DNA of 64,000 nucleotides from positions 62,001 to 126,000 of the forward strand of contig NZ_JAAVUV010000013.1 in assembly GCF_018449635.1 (NCBI RefSeq), in the 5' to 3' direction. Below are positions 1 to 9,103 of this stretch, piece by piece. The stretch is from Caballeronia sp. dw_276 (GTDB lineage: Bacteria > Pseudomonadota > Gammaproteobacteria > Burkholderiales > Burkholderiaceae). The stretch's first letter is position 1, and every line of letters begins with the position of its first letter. A program made the position numbers and the translations under genes. The notes beneath the pieces are model-generated. The model did not search any database. It worked only from the letters and a program-made list of their open reading frames with translations, and was not told the origin of the DNA.

Positions 1-252
1 TCCTGCCCAATTGGTGCCAAACTGAAACTCCATCGGAATGCCGCTGACGACTCCCACTGCAAAGTTCAGCGCCAGCAACTTGCTCCAAAATCGCGCATGT
101 CGGTAGTAGCTCACGTTCGCGGTACGAAGCCACAGCACTTCGATCAAAACAAGAAAGGCCGACAAGCTAATAGTCAGTATCGGCCACATAATATGGAAGA
201 TCGCAGTCATGGCAAACTGCGCACGTGAAAGATCCAGCACGTTATTCAACAT
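1..252 (-). CDS. cydA: Cytochrome bd ubiquinol oxidase subunit I, N-terminal part (cut by window edge)
   Basis: Reading leftward from an ATG at 250-252, an uninterrupted 84-codon frame runs to the window edge. It has the subunit I N-terminal pattern: SRAQFAMTAIFH, with the conserved His (about residue 20) that ligates heme b595, then a hydrophobic helix, and the family signature MEFQFGTNW near residues 74-82. The protein is the quinol-oxidising, heme-carrying subunit of the inner-membrane bd-type terminal oxidase. The rest of the gene and the expected subunit II gene would lie left of the window. Subtype (CydA or cyanide-insensitive CioA) cannot be decided from this fragment. Confidence 0.93.
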   Translation of the reverse strand, partial: MLNNVLDLSRAQFAMTAIFHIMWPILTISLSAFLVLIEVLWLRTANVSYYRHARFWSKLLALNFAVGVVSGIPMEFQFGTNWAG

Positions 253-2063
253 GTCACACCACCACGCTTTGCCATTGTCGGACTCCAGTTGATGTGCGGC
301 ATAAAAGGGACCTCAGTCAACAGATTAGAAAGTGGTTCGCTGGCAAAGTTACCCACTTGAAAGTGCGGTCCGCATCACCACAACCGCGAATGCCTTAAAT
401 TTAATGTGGCAACGGTTCCGTTGATAGAGCTACCATCGGCTACTGTGCTCACATGAACCGGTGTGGTTCTAACACCTATGTATAAGCGGGAAATGGGACC
501 CACTACGGACAGATCTAACTGAATAGACTCGCTGTCGCTCTTGAAGCACGCAGCGCTGTTTGATCGAGGGCTTCAATTCAGCCGAGACTTTCCTTAATAA
601 TGTCGCGCGACGTGGCGACCTTCACCACATCATCTGAATTAGCGGCGAGAGCGTGGCTTCGGCGTTTTCGGCGTGCCCGCCTTAACTCCCGCGTGACCTT
701 TCGACTAATTTAGGATAGAGCCTCGCCAGTACTGATGCCGAGAATTGCAGCGGGTTGTCGTCATCGAGCCCGATGTCTCGTGCATTTGTGGCCCTCCAAA
801 AATCGGTACGACGTCGATAGCATGCTTGACAACTTCCTTGGCCTCTTTATGGACCTGTCCCCTGGTCGTCACCACCATTTCTCCGGGCCAATCGACAAGG
901 AAGCGGGTAAAACCTTCTTAGTTTGAATGTAGTTCCAGTATTGAACACGCGATGTAGCAAATCGAATAACTCGAATTAGTCAAGAACTCGGTAACTCAGA
1001 GGCGCCGTTCGCCCATCCTTATTGACATCCGATCCGAAGTGAGATCCGACGCGCGGCCCGGTGGCTGTCCGCCTTAAGTATGAGCATGCGCAATCCGAGC
1101 CGCTTTTAGTCCGTCGCCTTTCGCTCAATGGTTTCTCGCATTTCGACTTTATGCGTGGAGCGTTGCTCATCGAGGGGCGGCGCGCACCAACTCCGGGTGT
1201 GCGGCAACGCGCTAATAAGGCTTCGGTTATTTAAAATGAGAACCTTCCGGTTTTCCCCATACAAAAAGTTTCTGCGTTTGCAACGCTGATGTACTAGCGG
1301 CAAAATGAACTCATGGAGCCAACTGATCGCCGCCGTAAACACGCGGTTAATTCGCGTTGCCCAAATTTCCATCACCGCTGTAATACCAATTGTCGACCGC
1401 CGCGTGCTGGCATGTGCATACGAACCGGACAATTCAGCCAATACGGCCCAAACAGCCGGATTAATAGCAATCGCATTAGGCAATCTTGTTTCCGTCATAC
1501 GAGCGATATCTGCGTTGTACGTAATAATCGGGACGAACAGTTAAGCCGAGACTCAGCGGCTATCGCCTCGACACCGTAAGCGGTCCTTTCTCATTGCGCG
1601 CCCCGGATGCCAAGACCAGATTTGCCACCGGCGTGCCGTCGAGCACAAAAAAGCCGGGCTTTGACCGATGCGCACATGCAATCGCTGCCACAAAGTGTAT
1701 GAATGCGTCCCGCAGCCTAACCATCGGTAGCAAATAAAAAAGCGCGCGAATGAAGTCTCCTTATGAATCGCGCCACAGAGCAGTTAAAAGAGCGACCGGT
1801 TCCTTGGCTGCCCGTTCAGGTCCGAAAATGCTATCTCGACGTCAGCGGGCGGGGCAATCCGCATAGTGTCATCGATGCTTCGGACGCTTGCATGAACGAC
1901 ATGCACATAAATTCAACGTCGCTTCCGTCCCCTTTTCTCTTAGAATAGCCGTGCTCGCGGCAGGTCGCGGCAGGTCGCGGCGCTTGTATGCGTTTTACTG
2001 AAGCACTTGGACAACATGCTCAATGTAACTGCTTGAGCATAAAAAGAACTAAGGTATTTTTTC
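253..2063. other. 1.8 kb without a convincing gene
   Basis: Only short open frames without recognisable domains or good ribosome binding sites occur here. Frames open in both directions around 1100-1550 look like decayed sequence rather than a gene. A small tandem repeat (CAGGTCGCGG twice, 1961-1980) lies ahead of the LysR gene. The stretch separates the core-type cytochrome bd locus from the catabolic island and could be an old insertion boundary. Confidence 0.5.
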
Positions 2064-2978
2064 ATGGAATCCATGCATTCAAGTCATGCGTTTGGGGGTG
2101 CTGGTTTCCATCGGCATTTGCCGCCGCTACATTCGCTCGAAGTGTTCGCAAGCGCCGCGCGCTGTGGGACATTCAGCCGCGCGGCCGCCGAACTTTTCGT
2201 GACGCAAAGCGCGATCAGCCGTCAGGTCCAACAGCTTGAGGAGCATCTCGGTGTCGTTCTCTTCATTCGCCACAAGCGCGGCCTGCGATTGACGCCCGAT
2301 GGAGAGGCATTACTTCCCGTGGTTGAGAATGCGCTAGCGCGTCTCGCCACTGTTTGTGAAAGTCTTCGCAACGCAGGGCAGATATTGACGTTGAGAATGC
2401 CGCCGACTTTCGCTACGCGGTGGTTTTTGCCACTGCTGCCATCGCTGCGCTTGGACATGCCCGAAGTCGACGTGCGCGTGACGACTTATGATGCGTGGGA
2501 GCCGCGTTTTGAGGATAGCGATATCGATGCGGCAATAATCCAAGGCCGCGGGGACTGGAAGGACATGGAGGCGGTACATCTGATGTCGGAGCAGCTAACG
2601 CCCGTGTGCTCCCCTAACTTGGCCAAAGGCCTTACCGGACCCGCCGACGTCAAGCAGCTACCGCTGCTGCATTGCTTTCCGGTGCAAGGCTGGGCACGCT
2701 GGCTAGAGGCCGCTGGCCTTGGCAGTGGCGTACCTCACCGGGGCCAGACCTTCGATACACTAGAGTTGGCGCTTTCAGCGGCGACTCGCGGGCACGGTGT
2801 CGCGATGGGAGATTTGAAAATGGTGCGCGAGAGCTTGCAAGATGGGGTCCTTGTCGCACCCTTCGATTTTGTCCTTGAACGAGGCGTGTCGTATTACCTC
2901 ATATATCCCGCTCAGCGCGCTCAATGGCCGAAGATAAAAGCGCTGAGGGAATGGCTACTGGGGAAAATCGATGTGTAG
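2064..2978 (+). CDS. LysR-family transcriptional regulator (GcvA-like subgroup)
   Basis: This 304-residue protein has a standard LysR layout. The N-terminal winged helix-turn-helix reads LPPLHSLEVFASAARCGTFS, then AAAELFVTQSAISRQVQQLE, then LFIRHKRGLRLTPDGE. A periplasmic-binding-like effector domain runs to the C-terminus. The LPPLxxLxxF opening and the effector-domain style fit the GcvA/AmpR-like subgroup. A start at 2064 leaves about 17 residues ahead of the domain, and no strong Shine-Dalgarno sequence separates it from alternatives. No gene is divergently placed right next to it, so its target is unclear; the convergent isomerase/MFS genes to the right are the nearest catabolic candidates. 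Confidence 0.88.
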   Translation: MESMHSSHAFGGAGFHRHLPPLHSLEVFASAARCGTFSRAAAELFVTQSAISRQVQQLEEHLGVVLFIRHKRGLRLTPDGEALLPVVENALARLATVCESLRNAGQILTLRMPPTFATRWFLPLLPSLRLDMPEVDVRVTTYDAWEPRFEDSDIDAAIIQGRGDWKDMEAVHLMSEQLTPVCSPNLAKGLTGPADVKQLPLLHCFPVQGWARWLEAAGLGSGVPHRGQTFDTLELALSAATRGHGVAMGDLKMVRESLQDGVLVAPFDFVLERGVSYYLIYPAQRAQWPKIKALREWLLGKIDV

Positions 2979-3475
2979 ATTTTCCTATGAGCCCAATAGC
3001 GGGCGAGCTTTTAGCTCGCGTGATGTTCGCGTTTGGACCGGTCGGCGAACTGTGTTCGCAGCGACTAGTTTCGGATGGAAATTAACAGCCGCCACGCAGC
3101 AGACGTTTAGCCCGCCGCGAGGACGTAATTTTTCAAAGCAAATACGTTAAAGAGGCTCTAACCATCATCCCCTTCATTTCGATCCCAGCGCTTCGGAAGA
3201 AGCCAGCTACCAAAAGTCGCCAACTCGCGACCCCAAGTGACGGGTTTACTCCATTTACGGCTTAGCCGGGTCGAAGCGCACTTATGCGTCCAACAGCTGT
3301 TGAAAAGCTGCGCTCGTCCGGATAACGCAAAACGCAACGTTTGCAACGGGGAAGACGCGTCGTTCCCGCGCAAACTAATGACTCCTCGACCGAAGTCCGC
3401 GGAAAACTCGATTCTCATCCGACGCCAAGCTGCAACGCCTCGCGCAGCGCGGCTGTCTGAAAGGGTTTCCGAGAA
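2979..3475. other. Convergent intergenic region with a small hairpin
   Basis: No convincing gene. Just after the LysR stop an inverted repeat GCGAGC-TTTTA-GCTCGC (3003-3019) could form a short stem-loop. It lacks a clear U-tract, so its role as a terminator is uncertain. The rest separates the convergent LysR and MFS genes. Confidence 0.4.
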
Positions 3476-4828
3476 TTAGCGAGTAGTGACGTTACGCAAC
3501 ACGGGAGCCGTGCTGCCGCCGCAGCGGCCCTTGATGGACGCAGCGACGATGGCGATCGCGATCGGCACGGTCAAGGCAAGGAACAACTCCCCAAAATTCC
3601 ACTTGAAGCTGATTAGCACCGCACCAATCGATGCGCCAGAGATCGCGCCGAAGCGACCGATGCCTGTCATCCAGCTTGTACCGGTGGCCCGCATCTCCGT
3701 CGGATAGTAGCCGGCTGCCATTGCGGTCCAACCGGTGTTCGTCGAGTTGATGCAATAGCCCAACAGGAAAACCAGGGTCATGAGGCCGAAGAGGCCGGGA
3801 CTCAATTTTGCCAGCGCAACGGTGAAGATTCCTGCTGCGAGGGGCGTACCAATCATCACCTTCTGCGGGTTGAAGCGGTCCATTTCCCAGCCGATGATGA
3901 TGTTGCCAAGCGTTCCGCCCACTTGAAGCATCGCACCCACCAGCGCGGCATCAGCCAGCGAAAAACTGTTGTCCTTAACGATGATCGGCAGCCAGCTATT
4001 TAGGAAGTATACCGTCATCAGGTTCATGAAAAGACCGACCCAAAGAGCCAGCGTCACAGTCGTGTGCGGCTTGGCAACGATAAGCCTGATCGCGGCTTTA
4101 CCGGAGTGCTCCCGTTCGGCAGTGAGGAACTCCGTCGAGACATCGGCCGAATTCGGCTCGATCTGATTGACGATACGTTCGAGCGCACTTCGGCCGCCAT
4201 GTTTGACTGCGAGAAATTTCACCGATTCCGGCAAAATGAAACACAGGGCGAACGCAAACAGGATCGGTACGACGCCGCCGATGACCAATATCGATGCCCA
4301 ACCGTGAGTCGGGATCAGATAGCTCGAGAGGAAGCCGCCACCGGCTGCGCCCAATGTAAATCCGCAATAGATCACCGTCACCATCAGCGAACGATACCTC
4401 TTGGGCGCGTACTCCGAGGCGAGCGTCGCGGCATTGGGCTGAGAGGCGCCGAGCCCTAGCCCCGTCAGAAAGCGCATGACCGACAGCACCGCGATGTTCG
4501 GCGACCAGGCGGAAGCGAGGCTCATGAGCCCGAAAAAGAGAATCGCACCGATGATGACCTTGCGCCGCCCGAATCGGTCCGCCAGCGGGCCGCCGGTCAA
4601 GGCACCAATTGCGAGCCCGAATAGGCCCATGCTTAGCACCGGCCCGATGGCGGCGCGTGTGAGCCTCCAGTCGGCGACGACTGCGGGCGCGACGAAGCCC
4701 ATCACTACGACGTCGAAGCCGTCGAGAATGAGGACCACGAGGCCGAGAAGTAATATCCTCCAGTGAAATGACCCGAAGGGCCGGGAATCCAAGAAATCCT
4801 GGATGTTGAGTTGTTTATTGAGTGGCAT
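3476..4828 (-). CDS. MFS transporter, aromatic acid:H+ symporter (AAHS) type
   Basis: A 450-residue inner-membrane carrier with about 12 hydrophobic segments. It shows the AAHS hallmark in the first helix (LDGFDVVVMGFVAPA) and the MFS loop motif GGPLADRFGRRK after helix 2. The family imports aromatic acids such as 4-hydroxybenzoate, protocatechuate, gallate or related acids. The start at 4828 is supported by an AGGAGA sequence a few bases upstream. The frame upstream of this ATG stays open and belongs to the preceding isomerase pseudogene, so the two could be translated as one chain. The carrier probably brings in the substrate of this catabolic cluster. Two more AAHS-like carriers lie at 14598-15983 and 23836-25230. 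Confidence 0.88.
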   Translation of the reverse strand: MPLNKQLNIQDFLDSRPFGSFHWRILLLGLVVLILDGFDVVVMGFVAPAVVADWRLTRAAIGPVLSMGLFGLAIGALTGGPLADRFGRRKVIIGAILFFGLMSLASAWSPNIAVLSVMRFLTGLGLGASQPNAATLASEYAPKRYRSLMVTVIYCGFTLGAAGGGFLSSYLIPTHGWASILVIGGVVPILFAFALCFILPESVKFLAVKHGGRSALERIVNQIEPNSADVSTEFLTAEREHSGKAAIRLIVAKPHTTVTLALWVGLFMNLMTVYFLNSWLPIIVKDNSFSLADAALVGAMLQVGGTLGNIIIGWEMDRFNPQKVMIGTPLAAGIFTVALAKLSPGLFGLMTLVFLLGYCINSTNTGWTAMAAGYYPTEMRATGTSWMTGIGRFGAISGASIGAVLISFKWNFGELFLALTVPIAIAIVAASIKGRCGGSTAPVLRNVTTR

Positions 4829-5712
4829 GGTTGTCTCCTGTGGATTCTGACTAGCGACGTGCCGTGCCCAGAGCCGGCTGCGCATGTAGTGGATGCTTTC
4901 GGCGATGGCTTGCTCATCGCTCTCGTAAGCGGGATGCAGATAGTCGATTTCCAGCGCGAGCAGACCTGTGTAACTGTGCTTGCGCAGTTCGGCGAATGCG
5001 TGCGGCATATCGATGATTCCCCGCCCGCCCGGCACGCTCGGCCAGAACGCGAAATCGCGCGGATTGCCACCCTTGGCAGAGATATCCTTGACATGCGTCG
5101 CCCCGGCGTAAAGCGCTAGCTTTTCAATCGCAACGGCCGGGTCTTCGAGCATGCGCAGGTTATTCGCGAATCCGAACAGACGCCAAGCCACGGCGAATCG
5201 ATCGTATCGACCAACTCCACCAGTTCGTCTGCGAGCAGATCGATGTGGTGCTCGATCGTGAGTACGACCCCGTGCTGTTTCGCATGCGCGGCGGCGTTAG
5301 TCAGCAGTGGGACGAGCTTTTCCTTGCGGTAACTCCAGTTATCAGGTCGCGTGCGGCGACCGCCGGAACAGATCCCCGTGACCTTCGCGCCCACGGCCGC
5401 GGCGATTTCGGCATGGCGCTTCAAGTCGGCAACTTCTCCGGGCGCGCAGCCCGAGCGGAGCCCGGCCGGATGGCCCCACGCCCACACGGGCTCAAGACTT
5501 CGCTCTTCGAGCTCAGCGCGCAACGTGGCGATTTCGTCTGGTGACGGGTACGGTATGAAGCACGACTCCAAAGAAACGCCCGCAACGCCGAGTGCTTTCG
5601 CCCGGTCGAGAAAACCCCGCATGGTGATGCGCGTCCCCGGGTCCTGTTCCAATCCGGCATAGACCTCGCCGAAGTAGCGGTGATAGCTGTACGAATCGAT
5701 GGCGAGTTTCAC
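4829..5712 (-). pseudogene. Sugar phosphate isomerase/epimerase (TIM barrel), frameshifted
   Basis: Two overlapping frames together make a complete xylose-isomerase-like TIM-barrel protein. The N-terminal frame (5712 down to about 5170) starts MKLAIDSYSYHRYFG and includes the metal-ligand region LTIEHHID. The C-terminal frame continues with FANNLRMLEDPAV, THVKDIS and the late Glu in LALEID. One base is missing near 5165-5172, just after the expected metal-binding Asp (GVCSD). The second frame has no stop before the MFS ATG; an off-frame TAG at 4851-4853 suggests a second indel removed the original stop. Family members include 3-dehydroshikimate dehydratases, which would fit the neighbouring shikimate-dehydrogenase-like gene, but the function is inferred. 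A sequencing error is possible. Confidence 0.75.
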
Positions 5713-5987
5713 AGGTTGGCCTTCGTAATTCCAATGTGGATTACGCTCTACTTTACATAGTTATCCTAAGCGGAATGCTTCAGTGCAAGGAGCACCGTGT
5801 GACCGCAGCAGGTAAGCGTCAGCAGAGTTAAAAAACCTTAGTCAAAGACCAGGTGTACGCACCAGGCGAAGTCAGGCGAAGTCCACGTCAAATATCTCTC
5901 GATCGGTCCGACGCTTATCAGGGCGTTGCCTACAACCTCTTGCTTATAGGAAAGGCCGATATAATCAGTCAGCAGGCTATGAATGCT

Positions 5988-6847
5988 TCACAGGACCTCG
6001 CCATTCCAGTCGAACGAATCGGGCAAGCCAAAAGACGACGCCGCTATAGGCATGGCGTGGTTCATCATGTTCCTTCCATGATGAATCCTGAGTCCGCGCG
6101 CGTGTGCCGATTCGAGCAGCGGGGTCATGCGCGGCCCATGATGACATCGGCCACGACGGCATGAAGCGGCAGTTCACCGACGGTAAATGGCAGGTCGTCG
6201 CTGGCGTTCAGTCCGACCGGTGATGCGTTGATGGCAATGTCAATGTCCCTCATTGAAGGCCTGCCCGTTGCCAAGCGCGCGCTTGACACGCTTGCAATCG
6301 AGCGCGCCGGTTCACGTGCACGTCCTTCATCAACGTCATAGACTGTGAGGCTCGCGATCTTATCCACTCCGAGCGTCCACCCTATGCTTCGCCCCACGCC
6401 GCCGCAGCCATGCAGATAAACTTTTGCACCGTCGAGGCTCACGCCATCCGCACGTAAGCCTGCGATAAAGCCGGCGCCATCGACGTTGTCGCCTTCCCAT
6501 GTCCCATCCGCCTGTCGCCGCAGCAGATTGATGGATCCAATGCGCTGCGCACGTTGCGTCAACGAGTCAGCGTGATCCATTGCTGCGAACTTGTGCGGCA
6601 TCGTAAAAAATGCACCATCGAAGTTCTTAATCGCCTTCAGCCCCTTCATCGCGGTATCAAAGTTCGAAGTAGTGACGTCGGCTGGAAGCATCAAGGTGTT
6701 GACGCCGTAGCGTTTGAAGAGCGCGCTCCAGACGATCGGCGCGCGAACATGCGCGATAGGCGAACCCAGGATATAAAAGAGACGCGTCTGCGTATCGACG
6801 GGTGAATCGCGCGAGTTTCTTTCATCTTTCATCATTATCTTGTCCAT
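5988..6847 (-). pseudogene. Shikimate dehydrogenase-like gene, frameshifted near its 3' end
   Basis: The main frame starts at 6847 with a GGAG sequence in front. It shows the shikimate/quinate dehydrogenase pattern: an N-terminal substrate domain (LGSPIAHVRAPIVWSALF, then FTMPHK), an NADP-binding glycine loop (HGCGGVGRSIG), and a late INASPVGL followed by VADVIM. It stops early at 6125. The next frame immediately supplies the expected C-terminus (MTPLLESAHARGLRIHHGRN) and ends at 5988. One base appears to be missing near 6127-6131. Enzymes of this family interconvert shikimate or quinate with the 3-dehydro compound. Neighbouring TIM-barrel isomerase-like proteins could act as dehydroshikimate dehydratases. 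Whether the gene is truly broken needs resequencing. Confidence 0.78.
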
Positions 6848-7205
6848 GTTGGCTCCGGATCCCTCGACCCGACGCAAGCCAATCAGTGAGAAGTGGCATT
6901 TATTAGCCTCGTATTGCGCCGGCAACTGCAGACAAATCCCTCAAAAATCGCAGCACCGATCGAAAACACGGACAACTTAAAGATCTGATCGAAACTCCGC
7001 TCATAAGATTATGCGATTGAATTGGTCGAGTTAAATCTCAACGAATTCGATGTGGTTTTATGGGACTTCAACGCGTCGGCGATCAACGAAGACTGGAATT
7101 CGGCGATGTCCAGTGGAAAAGCTCACACATTGAAGAAATCCCGAACATCGAGGGCCCACACGCACATCTGCGTCTCCTTTTTGTTTTCGTTATGTCTTCA
7201 ACGCT
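6848..7205. other. Intergenic region, no gene seen
   Basis: About 360 bases between two genes of the same orientation. The short frames here have no recognisable content. The region may carry a promoter for the shikimate-dehydrogenase-like gene, but no clear operator was recognised; the IclR-type palindrome found elsewhere in the cluster is absent. Confidence 0.5.
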
Positions 7206-8279
7206 TCATGCAATGGTGTCGGACGCCCTAAATCGGGCATCCAAGGTGATATCGACCTTTCGACGCGTCCGTGCTGCCTCCACAACAGCGAGAGTTGTCG
7301 CAAGCGTCCGGGCGGCATCGTCCGCGCTGATGAGCGGTTCAGCCGCTCCGCTTATGACATCAACGAAGTGGCGCAATTGATTTGCATAGACGTTTTCTTC
7401 TTCCATTGGAATGAGTTGGTCACGAATCGGGCGATGACGGCCTTTCTCACCGTCGTATGACCAGAGGGTTCGATCCGGCAACGAAAGAGAGCCGTCCGTG
7501 CCCGCGAAAAAATGCGTTGGCACCGGACGGTAGTCGAAGAGCTGGCGGTCTTCTCCCGCCGCGGTATCCCAACTCCATGGTGTTGCCGCGGTATCGGACA
7601 GACTGATGTTCGCGACCGTTCCATTATCGAGTTCAAGCGTGCAAGCAGCCGAATCCTCGACTTCATTCGCCCGGGTCTTGTTCGACGCTACCGCCTGAAC
7701 CGAAACGATGTCTCCACAAAGGTGCCGAATAAGATCGATCTCATGGATCATGTTGATAAGAATCGGCCCACCTCCGGTATGCCGACGCCAAGGCACTGCG
7801 AAGTAAGCATCCGGCTTGTACACAAGACACATGATGTTCACGGCCACCAGCTTGCCGATGCGTCCCTCGTCGATCGCATTCTTTGCAGCCCGCACCATCG
7901 GGTTGTGCCTACGATGGTGCCCAACAAGCACCGGCACACGCGCGGTGCGTGAAGCTTCGGCAAGTGTTCGCGCGGATGCAAGATCATCGGAAATCGGCTT
8001 TTCGACTAGCACCGGAATTCCGCGCTCGATACACGCCATGCCGACTTCCACATGCGTGCTGTTTGGCGTACACACAATGACCGCGTCGACATGCTGCGTA
8101 TCCAGAAGCTTGCGATAGTCCTTGTAAAGCGGCACTCCCAGCGTAGCGGCTTGGTGTTCGGCCTCCGGGGACGGATCGGCGATTCCTACAAGCTTGCATT
8201 GATCACTATTCGCGATCTCCTGCATATGACGCTTGCCGATGACTCCCGCCCCGATTACCGCGATGCTGATTTCCGACAT
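7206..8279 (-). CDS. Gfo/Idh/MocA-family NAD(P)-dependent oxidoreductase
   Basis: A 357-residue protein with an N-terminal Rossmann fold (IAVIGAGVIGKRHMQEI), the family signature VLVEKPISDD, and a C-terminal substrate domain (GGGPILINMIHEIDLIRHL). Such enzymes oxidise or reduce sugars, cyclitols and related polyols such as inositols. The ATG at 8279 is chosen because a GGGAGG sequence lies about 10 bases upstream; the upstream TTG at 8297 overlaps that sequence. The gene is divergent from the NTF2/maleylacetate reductase operon, and two candidate IclR-type operators lie between them. It may act on a non-aromatic ring intermediate of the pathway. Confidence 0.87.
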   Translation of the reverse strand: MSEISIAVIGAGVIGKRHMQEIANSDQCKLVGIADPSPEAEHQAATLGVPLYKDYRKLLDTQHVDAVIVCTPNSTHVEVGMACIERGIPVLVEKPISDDLASARTLAEASRTARVPVLVGHHRRHNPMVRAAKNAIDEGRIGKLVAVNIMCLVYKPDAYFAVPWRRHTGGGPILINMIHEIDLIRHLCGDIVSVQAVASNKTRANEVEDSAACTLELDNGTVANISLSDTAATPWSWDTAAGEDRQLFDYRPVPTHFFAGTDGSLSLPDRTLWSYDGEKGRHRPIRDQLIPMEEENVYANQLRHFVDVISGAAEPLISADDAARTLATTLAVVEAARTRRKVDITLDARFRASDTIA

Positions 8280-8311
8280 TTGCCTGATGCCTCCCAAATA
8301 ATATCTTGTAT

Positions 8312-8323
8312 GTGAACGTGTTC
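8312..8323 (+). promoter_or_regulatory. Candidate IclR operator, copy 1
   Basis: GTGAACGTGTTC lies 33 bases upstream of the oxidoreductase start at 8279. The same imperfect palindrome recurs at 8468-8481 and, in reverse orientation, at 12790-12801, each time in a promoter region of this cluster. The regulator encoded at 11881-12693 is the natural candidate to bind it. Confidence 0.5.
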
Positions 8324-8467
8324 TCGTACATGCATGTTACAAGTGTAGAAACTAGATAAACAGGATGTCAACGCATTTTCCACTTGAGTTCACATAGAGA
8401 AACAAACGAGGGTTTATCCCGAAATGGCCAAAACATGCTTGACTCCACACGCTATAGAAATCACCAT

Positions 8468-8481
8468 GTGAACGTATTCAC
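8468..8481 (+). promoter_or_regulatory. Candidate IclR operator, copy 2
   Basis: GTGAACGTATTCAC is the most symmetric copy of the repeated motif. It sits about 22 bases upstream of the start codon at 8504, overlapping where RNA polymerase would bind or leave the promoter of the maleylacetate reductase operon. Confidence 0.52.
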
Positions 8482-8503
8482 CCATATGAACTAAAGGACA
8501 TTC

Positions 8504-9103
8504 ATGAACGATGTGATGCTTGACCGCCACGCCATTCGCGAAGCAATCGACAACTGGGCCGTGTGGCGGGATGCCGGAGACTGGGAACGCTTCGCGAAAT
8601 TGTGGCATCCCGAGGGCGTGATGATGGCTACATGGTTTCAGGGCAGCGGACCTGAATTCATTCGCGTGACACGAGAGGGTTGGGCACGCGGCGTCAGCAT
8701 CCTGCATTTTCTCGGCGGTACGTCAATCGATCTCGCGGGGACGCGTGCGATCGCACAGACCAAGATGACCATCTCGCAACGCGGCGACGTTGAGGGGCAT
8801 CGATGCGACGTCGTGTGTACCGGGCGCTTCTATGACTTCTATGAAAAACTGGATGGCGAGTGGCTGCTGCGCCTGCGTCAGCCGATTTATGAGAAAGACC
8901 GCCTTGATCCCGTCGAAACTGGTGTAAAGCTGGATCTCGACCCCGAGATACTCGGTCGCTTCCCCGAGGGTTATCGTCATCTCGCGTATATTCAGACGAA
9001 GATCGGTTATGCCGTCAAACGCGACATGCCAGGTCTCACCGGCCCCGCCGTCGAGTCGCTCTACGCACGCGGCCCGGCGTGGCTCGACACGGGAACATTG
9101 TGA
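8504..9103 (+). CDS. NTF2/SnoaL-like fold protein
   Basis: A 199-residue protein whose first part has the small cone-shaped NTF2-like pattern: RHAIREAIDNWAVWRDAGDW, then LWHPEGVMMATW, later GRFYDFYEKLDGEWLLRLRQ. Proteins of this fold include isomerases, dehydratases and ring-hydroxylase beta subunits, so the reaction cannot be named. AAAGGA stands a few bases before the ATG. Its stop codon overlaps the start of the maleylacetate reductase gene (TGATG), so the two are translationally coupled. This points to a step close to ring cleavage in the same pathway. Confidence 0.8.
   Translation: MNDVMLDRHAIREAIDNWAVWRDAGDWERFAKLWHPEGVMMATWFQGSGPEFIRVTREGWARGVSILHFLGGTSIDLAGTRAIAQTKMTISQRGDVEGHRCDVVCTGRFYDFYEKLDGEWLLRLRQPIYEKDRLDPVETGVKLDLDPEILGRFPEGYRHLAYIQTKIGYAVKRDMPGLTGPAVESLYARGPAWLDTGTL

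Noticed and set aside
735..1950. Several open frames of 60-130 codons on both strands
   Set aside because: They overlap each other, lack domains, ribosome binding sites and consistent codon use, and fit chance frames in GC-rich or decayed DNA.
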